Position numbers and translations under genes: made by a program. Below the pieces are notes generated by a model. The model saw nothing but the letters and a program-made list of their open reading frames with translations, searched no databases and was not told where the DNA came from. Of a stretch of DNA of 64,000 nt, positions 16,824 through 25,409 are shown piece by piece. How positions within the stretch are numbered: the stretch's first letter is position 1; each line of letters opens with the position of its first letter. The stretch is from Caldinitratiruptor microaerophilus (GTDB lineage Bacteria; Bacillota; Sulfobacillia; Symbiobacteriales; ZC4RG38), in NCBI RefSeq assembly GCF_025999835.1, contig NZ_AP025628.1, forward strand, positions 2,728,001 through 2,792,000, written 5' to 3'.

Positions 16824-16857
16824 GCGTCCGTGCACGCAGGGTTGCGGGCCGCAATCC
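16821..16857 (+). other. In-frame TGA followed by a hairpin
   Basis: The TGA (16821-16823) is followed by a hairpin with stem GGGTTGC (16839-16845) / GCAATCC (16851-16857), containing one G-U pair, and loop GGGCC. The first loop G lies 23 bases after the TGA. That geometry falls within the loose bacterial SECIS rules, but GC-rich DNA forms such hairpins often. See findings. Confidence 0.35.
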
Positions 16858-17333
16858 AGGGTGTCTCCTTCATGCCGATGGCCGGTCTGGCCGGCTCCGA
16901 CCTCGTGCGGGCCTCCGGCTTCCGCACCGTCGCCGACCCGTACACCGGACAGGAGTGGGTGGCGATCCCGGCGATCGCCCCGGACTGGTGCATCATCCAC
17001 GTCCACGAGGCCGACGACCAGGGAAACAGCCGCATCGTGGGCCCGAAGTATGACGACGTGCTCAAGGCCCGTGCCGCCCGGAACCTCATCGTGACGGCGG
17101 AGCGGATCGTCGACGGCCGGGAGCTCGCCGCCCGCCCCGAGCTCACGGACATTCCCGGCTTCCTGGTCACGGCCGTGGTGCACGCGCCCGGCGGCGCCTG
17201 GCCCCACGGGTGCCACGGCTGCTACCCGCCGGACGAGGCGTTCTTCGAGGCGTACCTCGCCGCCTGCGCCGACGAGGAGGCGTGGGAGCGCTTCGTGCGG
17301 GAACGGGCGCTCGGGGGGGTCCGGGCGTCGTGA
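16830..17333 (+). CDS. CoA transferase alpha subunit, C-terminal part
   Basis: Continues the alpha subunit in the same frame, starting with VHAGLRAAIQGVSFMPMAGLAGSDLVR. A GTG six bases after the TGA could serve as a restart, so reinitiation could make a 167-residue fragment. Features such as VADPYTGQEWVAIPAIAPDWCIIHVHEADDQGN are typical of the glutaconate/3-oxoacid CoA transferase alpha fold. The stop overlaps the beta-subunit start as GTGA, so the operon organisation is intact. No ribosome site of its own is visible, which argues against an independent gene. Confidence 0.65.
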   Translation: MHAGLRAAIQGVSFMPMAGLAGSDLVRASGFRTVADPYTGQEWVAIPAIAPDWCIIHVHEADDQGNSRIVGPKYDDVLKARAARNLIVTAERIVDGRELAARPELTDIPGFLVTAVVHAPGGAWPHGCHGCYPPDEAFFEAYLAACADEEAWERFVRERALGGVRAS

Positions 17334-18079
17334 GCAGCGGCATGCCCCCGGCAGCCGCGCCCGGCGGGGTCGCCGACCTCATGTGCGTGGCCACCGCCCG
17401 CCTCCTGCGGGACGGGGAGACCGTCTTCTTCGGGCTGGCCTCGCCCCTCGTCATGGTCAGCGTGCTGCTGGCCCGGGCGACCCACGCCCCGAACCTCACC
17501 TTCCTCTCGATCCCGGGGAGCGTGGACGCGGCACTGGAGGTCCTCCCCCGGTCGACCGTGGACGGTCTCCTCCTCACCGGCAGCAAGGGGATCTTTCCCC
17601 TGGCCGACATCTTCGACCTCTCCGCCCGGGGGCGTCTGGACACCGTGTTCCTCAGCGGCGTCCAGATCGACGCCCGCGGGGCCATCAACATGTCGGCGAT
17701 CGGCGGCGATCCGCACCGGCCCCGGGTGCGCCTCCCGGGCGGCGCCGGGTCGGCCCTCCTGCTCCCCACGGCCCGGCGGGCGATCCTCTGGCGCACCCGC
17801 CACGACACCCGCACCTTCGTGGAGCGGCTCGACTTCACCACCGCCAGCGGGAACACCAGCCACGTCGTCACGCCGCTGTGCGTCTTCGAGCGGGGCCCCG
17901 ACGGCCGGCTGCGGGTCGCCAGCATCCACCCGTGGACGAGCCCGGAGGAGGTCCGGGAGCGCACGGGCTTCGCGGTGGAGATCGGCGGGGACGTCCCCGT
18001 CACCCCGGCGCCCACCCCCGATGAGCTGGCGCTCCTGGAGCGGATCGACCCCGGGAGGGTGCGGGCGGCGGAGTTCTGA
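17330..18079 (+). CDS. CoA transferase beta subunit
   Basis: A 249-residue subunit of a family I (glutaconate/ketoacid-type) CoA transferase, which swaps CoA between carboxylic acids. Visible family features are the N-terminal LMCVATARLLRDGETVFFGLASPLVMVSVLLAR, GSKGIFPLADIFDLSARGRLDTVFLSGVQID and GGAGSALLLPTARRAILW. The usual catalytic glutamate of the beta chain is not in its classical EnGxxG context, so activity is uncertain. GTG start overlapping the alpha-subunit stop. The frame is intact, unlike its partner. Confidence 0.82.
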   Translation: MSSGMPPAAAPGGVADLMCVATARLLRDGETVFFGLASPLVMVSVLLARATHAPNLTFLSIPGSVDAALEVLPRSTVDGLLLTGSKGIFPLADIFDLSARGRLDTVFLSGVQIDARGAINMSAIGGDPHRPRVRLPGGAGSALLLPTARRAILWRTRHDTRTFVERLDFTTASGNTSHVVTPLCVFERGPDGRLRVASIHPWTSPEEVRERTGFAVEIGGDVPVTPAPTPDELALLERIDPGRVRAAEF

Positions 18080-18084
18080 ACCAT

Positions 18085-18999
18085 ATGGCAGGCTCGATCC
18101 TTTCCGGCACGGGCGCGGGGGCACTGTTCGCCGTGCTCGCCGCGCTCTCGTTCGCCTTGTGGAACATCTACCTGCAGCGCGGGCTCGAAAAGGGCGGCGG
18201 ACCCCGCCTGTCCATGCTCACGCTGTCGCTGAGCGTCACGGCCGCGTTTCTGCCGCTCAGCCTGTGGCTCGGCTCGCGCGGCGCGCTGCCCCCCGTCAGG
18301 GCCGCGGGGGTGGCCTGGTTTCTGGTCGCCGGCCTCCTGACCGCGGCCGCCGGGCCGCTCTGCGCCGCGCACGCGACGCGCCGCATCGGGGCGACCCGGA
18401 CGACCGCCCTGCGCCTCCTGGATCCGTTCTTCGCCTACCTGCTCGCCTCCGTCTTCCTGGGGGAGAGGCTGGGCGGGCGCGCGGTCGGAGGGATCGTCCT
18501 GATCGTGGCGGCACTCCTCCTGCTGCGGCTCGACGGCCGGCGCGGCGCCGCCGCGTCGGGCGGCGGGGTCGCCGCCGGGGTGGCATTCGCCGTGGCGGCG
18601 TCGCTTCTCTTCACCCTCGGCAGCGTGGCCCGGAAGGCCGGGCTCGGCATCGTGCCCTCGGCCGTCGTCGCCGGGGCGGGCGAGGGCGTCGCCGGCGTGC
18701 TGGCCGTCCTGCCCGCGATCGCGGCCGCGCGGGCGTGGGGCGAGCTGCGGGCCGCCTTCCGGCCGGAGGCGCTCGACCTGTGGTGGTCCGGGCTCTCCGC
18801 CGCCGCCGGGACGCTCTTCCTCAACCTGGCCCTTCAGCGCGCCCCGGTGCCGGTGGCCGTCGCCCTGCGCAACACGTCGCCCTGGTTCGCGCTTGTCCTG
18901 GTGCCGCTCCTCATCGGCCGCCAGCACCGCCCCGGCCCGTGGATCTGGGCCAGCACCGCCCTGCTGACGGCCGGGATGCTCCTCATCGTGACGGGCTGA
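18085..18999 (+). CDS. EamA/DMT-family transporter
   Basis: A 304-residue inner-membrane protein with ten predicted helices in two repeated halves. The first half ends IGATRTTALRLLDPFFAYLLASVFLGERLGGRAVGGIVLIVAALLLL and the second ends VALRNTSPWFALVLVPLLIGRQ, the two EamA signatures. Such proteins export metabolites such as amino acids or purines. The gene starts 6 bases after the CoA transferase beta stop and its 3' end overlaps the convergent adenine deaminase gene by 17 bases. Substrate unknown. Confidence 0.85.
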   Translation: MAGSILSGTGAGALFAVLAALSFALWNIYLQRGLEKGGGPRLSMLTLSLSVTAAFLPLSLWLGSRGALPPVRAAGVAWFLVAGLLTAAAGPLCAAHATRRIGATRTTALRLLDPFFAYLLASVFLGERLGGRAVGGIVLIVAALLLLRLDGRRGAAASGGGVAAGVAFAVAASLLFTLGSVARKAGLGIVPSAVVAGAGEGVAGVLAVLPAIAAARAWGELRAAFRPEALDLWWSGLSAAAGTLFLNLALQRAPVPVAVALRNTSPWFALVLVPLLIGRQHRPGPWIWASTALLTAGMLLIVTG

Positions 19000-20758
19000 G
19001 CGAAGCTGAGGCCGCCAGCCCCACCAGCCGGCCGGAGCCGGGGTCGACGAGGCCCCGGTCGGTGAGCTTCAGCTCGGGGATGACCGACAGGGCCAGGAAC
19101 GAGAGTGCCATGAAGGGCGAAGCGATGGTCACGCCCAGGGAGCGCGCCGCCGCCTCCAGCCGGTCCAGCTCCTCCACGACCTCCGGCAGGGGCCGCTGCG
19201 ACATGAGCCCGGCGACGGGCAGGGCGAGGCGGCTCAGCACCCGGCCGCCCAGGACCGCGGCGAACCCGCCGCCGGTCTCGGCGACGGCCCGGGCGGCCGC
19301 GAGGATGTCGTCATCGGACGTCCCCGCCACGATCACGTTGTGTGCGTCGTGGGCGACCGTCGAGGCCAGCGCCCCGCGCTGCAGCCCCAGGCCCTGCAGG
19401 AGTCCGACCCCGACCCCGCCCCCGCGACCGTGCCGCTCGATCACCACGAGCTTCACCAGGTCCCGCTCGGGGTCGGCCACGACCTCCCCGCCACGCACGG
19501 CGGGCTGGACCACCAGGCTCCGGGTGACGATCTGCCCGGGCACGAGGCCGATCGCCCGCACCGGCCCGCCCGGGTCGGGCAGGCGCAGCCGCTCCGGACC
19601 GAGCGCCGGCAGCCGCACGGTGTTCAGGAGGCGCGGGTCGGTGGGGACGGAGACGTCGACCAGGAGGTGCCCGTCCCGCGCGACCAGCCGGCCTTCCTTG
19701 AACACGAGGCGGGCCTGAAGGGTCTCGGGGTCGAGCACCGCCAGGTCGGCCCAGTACCCCGGCGCGACAGCGCCCTTGCGCCGCAGGCCGAAGTACCGGC
19801 TCGGGTTCAGGGTCGCCAGCTGCACGGCGGCGGCGACGTCGAGCCCGAGGGACACCGCCCGGCGCACGGCGTGGTCGACCCCGCCCTCCCGGACGAGATC
19901 GTGCGGGTGGCGGTCGTCGGTGACGAAGCAGAACCGGCTGCGGACCGCCGGAGTCACCAGCGGCAGCAGGTCCGCCAGGTTGCGGGCTGCGGACCCCTCG
20001 CGGATGAAGACCATCATGCCGAGGCGCAGCTTCGCCCGGGCCTCCTCCACCGCCACCGACTCGTGGTCCGACCCGACCCCGGCCGCCACGTACGCCTGCA
20101 GGCCCCGGCCGCCCAGGAGGGGCGCGTGGCCGTCGACCACCTTGCCGGTCCGCTCCGCCCGCCACGCCTTCTCCAGCTCCGGCGGGTTGCCGGCGACCGT
20201 GCCGGGGAAGTTCATGAGCTCCGCCAGGCCCACGACGCGCGCTCCGGCCAGCACCGGGTCCAGATCGTCGGGCCCGAGCTCCGCGCCCGCCGTCTCCAGC
20301 GGACTGGCGGGGACGCAGGAGGACGCGGTCAGGTACACGTCCAGCGGCAGGCCCCGCGTGGCGGCGAGGGCCGCCTCGAAGGCCACCGCCCCGACCACGT
20401 TCGCCCACTCGTGCGGGTCCCACACCACCGCCGTGACGCCCCGGGGGACCACCGCCCGGGCGTACTCGCGCGGCTCCACCAGGGACGACTCCAGGTGCAC
20501 GTGGGCGTCCACGAAGCCGGGGACCACGAGGCCCCCGCCGAGGTCGAGCACTTCCCGGGCCTCCGCGCCCTCGACCGCCTCGCCGACCCCGGCGATCAGC
20601 CGCCCGGCCAGGAGCACGGGGCCGGGCAGGATCTCGCCGGTGAAGACGTTCACGACCCGCACCCCGCGCAGGAGCACCGTCCCGGGCTCCCGCCCCGCCG
20701 CCACCGCCACGGCGCGGCGGACCTCGTCGGGCTGAAGCGGTGTTCCGAAGTCGGCCAT
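18983..20758 (-). CDS. ade: Adenine deaminase
   Basis: Converts adenine to hypoxanthine plus ammonia for purine salvage. The 591-residue protein has the amidohydrolase metal motif PGFVDAHVHLESSLV, followed by VTAVVWDPHEWANVVG, GHAPLLGG, GSDHESVAVEEA and FVTDDRHPHDL, in the order of AdeC-type enzymes. The C-terminal domain carries VAHDAHNVIVAGTSDDDI. The start is the ATG 9 bases after AGGGAGG; another ATG two codons earlier is only 3 bases from it. I looked for a purine riboswitch upstream and saw none. Confidence 0.93.
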   Translation of the reverse strand: MADFGTPLQPDEVRRAVAVAAGREPGTVLLRGVRVVNVFTGEILPGPVLLAGRLIAGVGEAVEGAEAREVLDLGGGLVVPGFVDAHVHLESSLVEPREYARAVVPRGVTAVVWDPHEWANVVGAVAFEAALAATRGLPLDVYLTASSCVPASPLETAGAELGPDDLDPVLAGARVVGLAELMNFPGTVAGNPPELEKAWRAERTGKVVDGHAPLLGGRGLQAYVAAGVGSDHESVAVEEARAKLRLGMMVFIREGSAARNLADLLPLVTPAVRSRFCFVTDDRHPHDLVREGGVDHAVRRAVSLGLDVAAAVQLATLNPSRYFGLRRKGAVAPGYWADLAVLDPETLQARLVFKEGRLVARDGHLLVDVSVPTDPRLLNTVRLPALGPERLRLPDPGGPVRAIGLVPGQIVTRSLVVQPAVRGGEVVADPERDLVKLVVIERHGRGGGVGVGLLQGLGLQRGALASTVAHDAHNVIVAGTSDDDILAAARAVAETGGGFAAVLGGRVLSRLALPVAGLMSQRPLPEVVEELDRLEAAARSLGVTIASPFMALSFLALSVIPELKLTDRGLVDPGSGRLVGLAASASLSPSR

Positions 20759-21001
20759 CGGCATGAGCCTCCCTGAGATAGCGATTGCGGGCGGTTCAGC
20801 CACGACGAGACCGTGTTCCGGCACCGGCAGCCCGCCGGCCTTCCCGCATCCGGTCCCTGGTGGCTCTTTCCGGTTCCACCAGTTCTACTTTACGCCTGCC
20901 GGCACGGAGTGCAAATGCCGGCCCCGGGCGCTTTTGCAAGGGGGTGCCCCAATCGGGTGCAGTCGATTCCTCCTGACGGGACGCCGTCGTCCCTGGTGGA
21001 A

Positions 21002-21026
21002 CGAAACGCAGAACTTGACCGGGCAA
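21002..21026 (+). repeat. Direct repeat, copy 1
   Basis: Begins CGAAACGCAGAACTTGAC and continues to GGGCAA. It matches copy 2 at all but a few positions over about 24 bases, 160 bases away. The TTGACC inside it resembles a -35 hexamer, but a -10 is only found with a 19-base spacer. Confidence 0.5.
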
Positions 21027-21161
21027 GGTCTCTGTCGACTATCAATTTCTGCGCCGGACGGCCGGTATGGCGGCCGGAAAACACGGCGTTGGGCAAGAGA
21101 GCGAGGCCGAAGGTTACCGAAACTCCATATTCTGTCGACCGGAAGGGCAGTGGTCGCGGGC

Positions 21162-21185
21162 CGAAACGCAAAACTTGACAGGCAA
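21162..21185 (+). repeat. Direct repeat, copy 2
   Basis: Begins CGAAACGCAAAACTTGACA and continues to GGCAA; partner of copy 1. Both copies lie near a CTGTCGAC motif (21031-21038 and 21132-21139), though in opposite relative order. Confidence 0.5.
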
Positions 21186-21469
21186 ACGCCCGTCTTGCCG
21201 CGCGAGTTGTGCGCCTTGGTGGCGCAGACGTCGTGCTCACGGCGTCACGCCCCTGGGCGGGCAGTCTTCTCCCCGGCCCTTGCGAGAAGCACCCGCGCGG
21301 TACCCCGGAGCGCCTCCGTGATGACGGCCCAGACGTACAGGATGGCGCAATCCGCCTTGTCCAGGGTGGCCACCCCATGAGCGCGTGGACGGCCGGACCC
21401 ACGCCAGCCCCCGGCGCAACCGGAAGAGGAGCACGGTGTTGACGTCCGGCATCCGAGTCCGGACTCAGC

Positions 21470-24022
21470 TCAAGTCCGGGACCCACCTCCAGGCCGCATC
21501 GCCCTCCCGTCGCGCGCGACCTCCCCGGTACTGCCCCCCGAACCGGGATCCGCCCCCGGCGGACGCCGTCGTCCGAGCCACCGCGCTGCCCCCGCCGCCG
21601 CCAGGAGCCCCAGGCCGACGACCGGCCCGGCCAGCCAGAGGCCCAGTGCGACGGGGATCAGGAGGAACCGGCTTTGCCGCGGTCCCCCGCCCGCGGCGGC
21701 GACCGCCCGCGCCAGGTTGCGGATCGTGCGGTACCCGAGGCGGGCCAGCCGGGGGGCGGGCAGGTCGAGCACGCCTTCCTCCCCCACCCGGTGGTACCGC
21801 TCCAGGTACTCCCTCAGGACCTCGTAGGGCGCCCGGGCCACGAGGTCGGGCAGAGGGAGGCGATCGGCGTCCGGGGCGCAGAGCCCGCCCCCGGCCGGAA
21901 GCCGCCGCAGGAGCGCCCGGAGCGCCCGGCCGTCCAGCGCCTCCGCTTCCTCGACCAGGATCTCCCGGTGGGAGGCCGCGACGAGTTCCGGGACCTGCTG
22001 CGCCAGTGCGGCGGCCTCGGCGGGAGGCAGGTGCCTGGCGGCGGTCGCGGCGACCAGACGGATCAGGAGTTCGGCGGTGTCGAGGCGCCCCCACATGTGG
22101 TCGCTGCGCCGCCACCGCTCGTCCAGGAAGCCGCCGAAGTGGGCGAGGATCTCGCCGGCCAGCTTGCGCCGGGCCTGCACCCGGATGCTCGTGGGGGCGG
22201 CCGGAGACAGGCGGCCCACCTCGACCTCGTCCCACTCGCCGAGGCCCCCGTACTCGGCCAGCGGAAAGAGCAGGACATCCCGCTCGGCAAAGCCCGCCCA
22301 GGCCCGGACCAGGGTCGCCGCCAGCCCGTCCCGGGCGGCCGTGGCCCCACCCGGCAGCCCGGACGCGAACTGCCAGGCCTGCTCGAGCCGCTCCGCCGCC
22401 GCCCGCTCGCAGGCCTTGAGCCGGCGGCGCACTGCCGCGGCCAGTGCGCGGAGGGCCGGCACGCCGGACCCCGGCGAGGTGGCGGCAAGGGCCTCGAAGG
22501 CATCCCGGAGCGGGTCGCCGGGGGGCAGCGCGCCGGGGTGGAAGATCTCCCATTCCACCTGGCGCCAGAGTTCGTGGACCTCCCAGAGCATCGCCTCCAG
22601 CCTGCCGATGGCCGCCACGTCGCCGGGCGGGCCGCCGCGGGGATAGAAGGTCCCCACCAGGTGGATGAGGTACTGGAGCCGGCGCTGCTGGTACGGCGGA
22701 TCGAGCCGGTCGAGGTCGGCGGGGGGTCCACCGTTCCGGTCCGTGCCGTCCAGCAGGGCGTCCAGGAAGGCCTCGGCGGGGACCAGGGCGGCCCCGAAGC
22801 CCGTCCGGTAGTACTCCTCCAGGCGCTGGCGCCGGAGCGCCCGGTAGGCGGTCATGCCGGCCGGGCCCGCCGCGGGTGGGCCACCGGCGGAGGCCTCCCC
22901 TTCGAGGAGCGCCCGGCGGTAGTGGCGGACGCGCCGGTTGTGCTCCCGTACCTCGGCGATGTACCGGCGGATGTCCTCGTTCCACGGCAGGCCGGCCACC
23001 GCCGCGAGCACGCGGTCGAGCCCCGGCCGTCCGCCGCGGGGCTCCGGCCCGGACGGTTCGGGATCCGGGTCGAGGTACAGGAGCACCCGCTCCACGGGCC
23101 GGTCCGCCACGCGTCCGAATACCGTGCGGATCACCGGAGGGAACGGCCGGTTCAGGAGCAGCCCGCCGTCGGTGAGCCAGCGCTCCCTCGGGCCGGCCGG
23201 GTCGTCCGGCCACAGGTCGGGCAGCCCGCCCCGCCGGACGGCGTCGCGCTGCAGCCGGACGGGCGGGAACGCCACCGGGAAGGCCGAGGTCGCTCGGCCG
23301 AGCCGGGCCAGGAGGCGGTCGCGGCGGCGCGCGAGGGCCGGCCTGGGGGCGGTGAAGTCGTTGCGCTCGTAGCCGAGGCGGGGCCCCCGGTCGTCCGGGA
23401 AGGCGCGGGGAAGCGGCGAGCGCTTGCGCAGGTGGAACAGGAGGAGGTTCTCGCGGCCCCGCACGGGCTGCCCGAAGACGTCCCGGACTCCGAGGTCGCG
23501 CCCCGCCTCCCAGCCGACCCCGCCGAGGTCGGTCGCGGTGAGGAACAGGTCGAGCACGGGCACCTGCATGGCCAGGCCGGGTTCGGCCCGCCGGTCCAGC
23601 CGGCGCAGCGCCCGCCAGAGCTGGCGCTCCAGGTACTCGCCGCGCAGGAGGGCCTCCGGGGAGGGCCGGTGCAGGAGCGCCTCCGCCCCGGCCTTCTCGA
23701 TCCACAGCCGGCCGGCCTCCGCCAGGTCGGGCGCCCCGCAGGCCAGCGCCTTCGCCAGGATGAGGCCGTTCAGGCCGCCGGCCGATGTGCCGGCGATGAT
23801 GTCGACCACCGGGCGCACGGAAGCCTGACGCAGGAGGGCGGCGTACGGCCCCTCACCGGCCCGGCCCGGCTCCGGCGCGGCAGCCGGCGGCCAGGACCGG
23901 ACCAGCCGGAGGATCTCCTGCGCCGCGCCGGCCATGTAGATCGCCAGGGATACGCCCCCGTACAGGACGAGCCCGATCCGCAGCTCGCAGCGCGCCTCGC
24001 CGGTGCCCGCCACCTTCCCCAC
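21470..24022 (-). CDS. Patatin-like phospholipase-family protein (DUF3376 type)
   Basis: An 850-residue protein. The N-terminal third is patatin-like: the oxyanion motif LYGGVSLAIYMAGA, nucleophile elbow GTSAGG with Ser80, and the catalytic aspartate in TDGGLLLNRP. The long helical remainder suits the DUF3376-containing group. A hydrophobic segment near the C-terminus (SRFLLIPVALGLWLAGPVVGLGLL) could anchor it in the membrane. Predicted serine acyl hydrolase acting on lipids; the substrate is unknown. The GTG start is uncertain: another GTG three codons later is possible. Single gene, convergent with nothing and divergent from nifS. Confidence 0.8.
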   Translation of the reverse strand: MGKVAGTGEARCELRIGLVLYGGVSLAIYMAGAAQEILRLVRSWPPAAAPEPGRAGEGPYAALLRQASVRPVVDIIAGTSAGGLNGLILAKALACGAPDLAEAGRLWIEKAGAEALLHRPSPEALLRGEYLERQLWRALRRLDRRAEPGLAMQVPVLDLFLTATDLGGVGWEAGRDLGVRDVFGQPVRGRENLLLFHLRKRSPLPRAFPDDRGPRLGYERNDFTAPRPALARRRDRLLARLGRATSAFPVAFPPVRLQRDAVRRGGLPDLWPDDPAGPRERWLTDGGLLLNRPFPPVIRTVFGRVADRPVERVLLYLDPDPEPSGPEPRGGRPGLDRVLAAVAGLPWNEDIRRYIAEVREHNRRVRHYRRALLEGEASAGGPPAAGPAGMTAYRALRRQRLEEYYRTGFGAALVPAEAFLDALLDGTDRNGGPPADLDRLDPPYQQRRLQYLIHLVGTFYPRGGPPGDVAAIGRLEAMLWEVHELWRQVEWEIFHPGALPPGDPLRDAFEALAATSPGSGVPALRALAAAVRRRLKACERAAAERLEQAWQFASGLPGGATAARDGLAATLVRAWAGFAERDVLLFPLAEYGGLGEWDEVEVGRLSPAAPTSIRVQARRKLAGEILAHFGGFLDERWRRSDHMWGRLDTAELLIRLVAATAARHLPPAEAAALAQQVPELVAASHREILVEEAEALDGRALRALLRRLPAGGGLCAPDADRLPLPDLVARAPYEVLREYLERYHRVGEEGVLDLPAPRLARLGYRTIRNLARAVAAAGGGPRQSRFLLIPVALGLWLAGPVVGLGLLAAAGAARWLGRRRPPGADPGSGGSTGEVARDGRAMRPGGGSRT

Positions 24023-24170
24023 CCCCGCCCCGTCGCTGTCTTCTCTCTCGGCACACTCAACAGACGAATTCGCCCAACGTCCGGCCCGCCCCTGGCGCGG
24101 CTCGCACGCCCCCCGGGCTCATGCTACACTTGGGAGGGAGACCGACCACGCCGCAAAGGGGCGGGCCCGC

Positions 24171-25325
24171 GTGCACTATCTTGACAACGCCGCGACCACG
24201 CCCGTCCGGCCCGAGGCCGTGCGGGCCATCGAGGAAGCGCTGACGGAGAACTTCGGCAACCCGTCCTCCCTCCACGGACTGGGGGTGAAGGCCGAGCGCA
24301 CCCTCAAGGCCGCCCGCGAGGCTGTGGCCCGCCTCGTGGAGGCGTCACCCGGGGAGATCGTCTTCACGTCGGGCGGGACGGAGGCCATCAACCTGGCGAT
24401 CAAGGGGGCCGCGGGCCGGCCGGGCCGGCGCGGCAACCACATCGTCACCACCCGGGCGGAGCACCCGGCGACGCTCGAGGCCTGCCGGGCCCTCGAGGAC
24501 GAGGGCTTCGAGGTCACCTACCTGCCCGTCACCCCGGCGGGCAACGTCGCCGTGGAGGCCGTGCAGGCGGCGCTGCGGCCCGACACCGTGCTCGTGACCC
24601 TGATGTACGTCAACAACGAGCTGGGCGCGGTGAACCCGGTCGCCGAGGTCGGCCGCCTCCTGCAGGGCCACCCCGCCCTCTTCCACGTCGACGCCGTGCA
24701 GGCCGCGGGGAAGCTGCCGGTGCGGGTGCGGGAGATCGGCTGCGATCTCCTGAGCGTGAGCGCCCACAAGATCCACGGCCCGAAGGGCGTGGGCGGCCTG
24801 TACATCCGCTCCGGGCTGAAGCTCCGGCCCCTCCTCCACGGGGGCGGGCAGGAAGGGGGCCTGCGCTCCGGCACCGAGAACCTGCCCGGCATCGCCGGGT
24901 TCGGCGCGGCGGCCGCCGCGGCGGCGGCCGAGCAGCCTGCCGGCCTGGAGCGCCTCCGGGAGTTGCGAGAGCGCCTCCTGGCGGGGCTGGCGGCCAGCGG
25001 CCTGGAATACTGGGTGAACGGCCCCGATCCGGCCGCCCCCGAGGCTGCGCCCCACATCCTGAACCTCAGCTTCCGCGGGGTGCCGCGGGGCGAGGTGCTG
25101 GTCCACGCGCTGGAGCAGCGGGGGATCTACGTCAGCACCGGCTCGGCTTGCCACAGCAGGCACCGGACCGTCAGCCACGTCCTCGAGGCCATCCGCCTCC
25201 CCCGGGAGCGGGCGGAGGGGGCCATCCGCGTCAGCCTCTCGCCCCTCAGCCGGCCGGAGGACGTGGACGCGTTCGTGGAGGCGGTGCGCCACATCGTCCC
25301 CGAACTCGGGGTCCTGTACCGCTGA
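24171..25325 (+). CDS. Cysteine desulfurase (NifS/IscS family)
   Basis: PLP enzyme that removes sulfur from cysteine and passes it as persulfide to acceptors. The 384-residue protein has YLDNAATTPVRPEAV at the start, the PLP lysine K200 in SAHKIHGPKGVG, and the persulfide cysteine C327 in STGSACHSRHRTVS. The GTG start is behind AAAGGGG. An extended -10 (TGCTACACT) lies about 40 bases upstream. With thiI immediately downstream, it is probably the dedicated sulfur donor for 4-thiouridine and/or thiamine, like NifZ of Bacillus. Confidence 0.93.
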   Translation: MHYLDNAATTPVRPEAVRAIEEALTENFGNPSSLHGLGVKAERTLKAAREAVARLVEASPGEIVFTSGGTEAINLAIKGAAGRPGRRGNHIVTTRAEHPATLEACRALEDEGFEVTYLPVTPAGNVAVEAVQAALRPDTVLVTLMYVNNELGAVNPVAEVGRLLQGHPALFHVDAVQAAGKLPVRVREIGCDLLSVSAHKIHGPKGVGGLYIRSGLKLRPLLHGGGQEGGLRSGTENLPGIAGFGAAAAAAAAEQPAGLERLRELRERLLAGLAASGLEYWVNGPDPAAPEAAPHILNLSFRGVPRGEVLVHALEQRGIYVSTGSACHSRHRTVSHVLEAIRLPRERAEGAIRVSLSPLSRPEDVDAFVEAVRHIVPELGVLYR

Positions 25326-25409
25326 CGGGTCCCGACCGCCCTGCCGGGCCCCGGCGGCAGGGGCGCACCGGGGCGGGCGGCGGCGACGCGGGAGAGGGAT
25401 GAGCAACGC

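Larger units (their letters stand above)
20765..21469. other. Non-coding stretch of about 700 bases
   Basis: Between the divergent-side ade start and the patatin-like gene end. Only short unsupported frames occur here and the base composition is less GC-biased than the neighbours. It contains a diverged direct repeat (21002-21026 and 21162-21185), a GCCGGC inverted repeat (20898-20922) and a 6-bp hairpin (20978-20993). It may be a decayed insertion sequence or gene; nothing could be identified. Confidence 0.5.

Noticed and set aside
16846-16850. Treating the hairpin after the CoA transferase TGA as an established SECIS element
   Set aside because: The stem has a G-U pair, the loop is generic GGGCC and such hairpins are frequent in 70% GC DNA; kept only as a low-confidence feature.
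20759-20900. Purine riboswitch upstream of adenine deaminase
   Set aside because: No aptamer-like conserved TATA/loop sequences and no terminator or anti-terminator pair were seen.
20765-21469. Several short open frames in the gap upstream of ade
   Set aside because: None has a good ribosome site, domain or conserved-looking sequence; the protein-level repeat seen in them only reflects the DNA repeat.
21674-24184. 836-codon open frame antisense to the patatin-like gene
   Set aside because: Rich in Arg, Gly, Pro and Gln with no domains; a third-position GC artefact.
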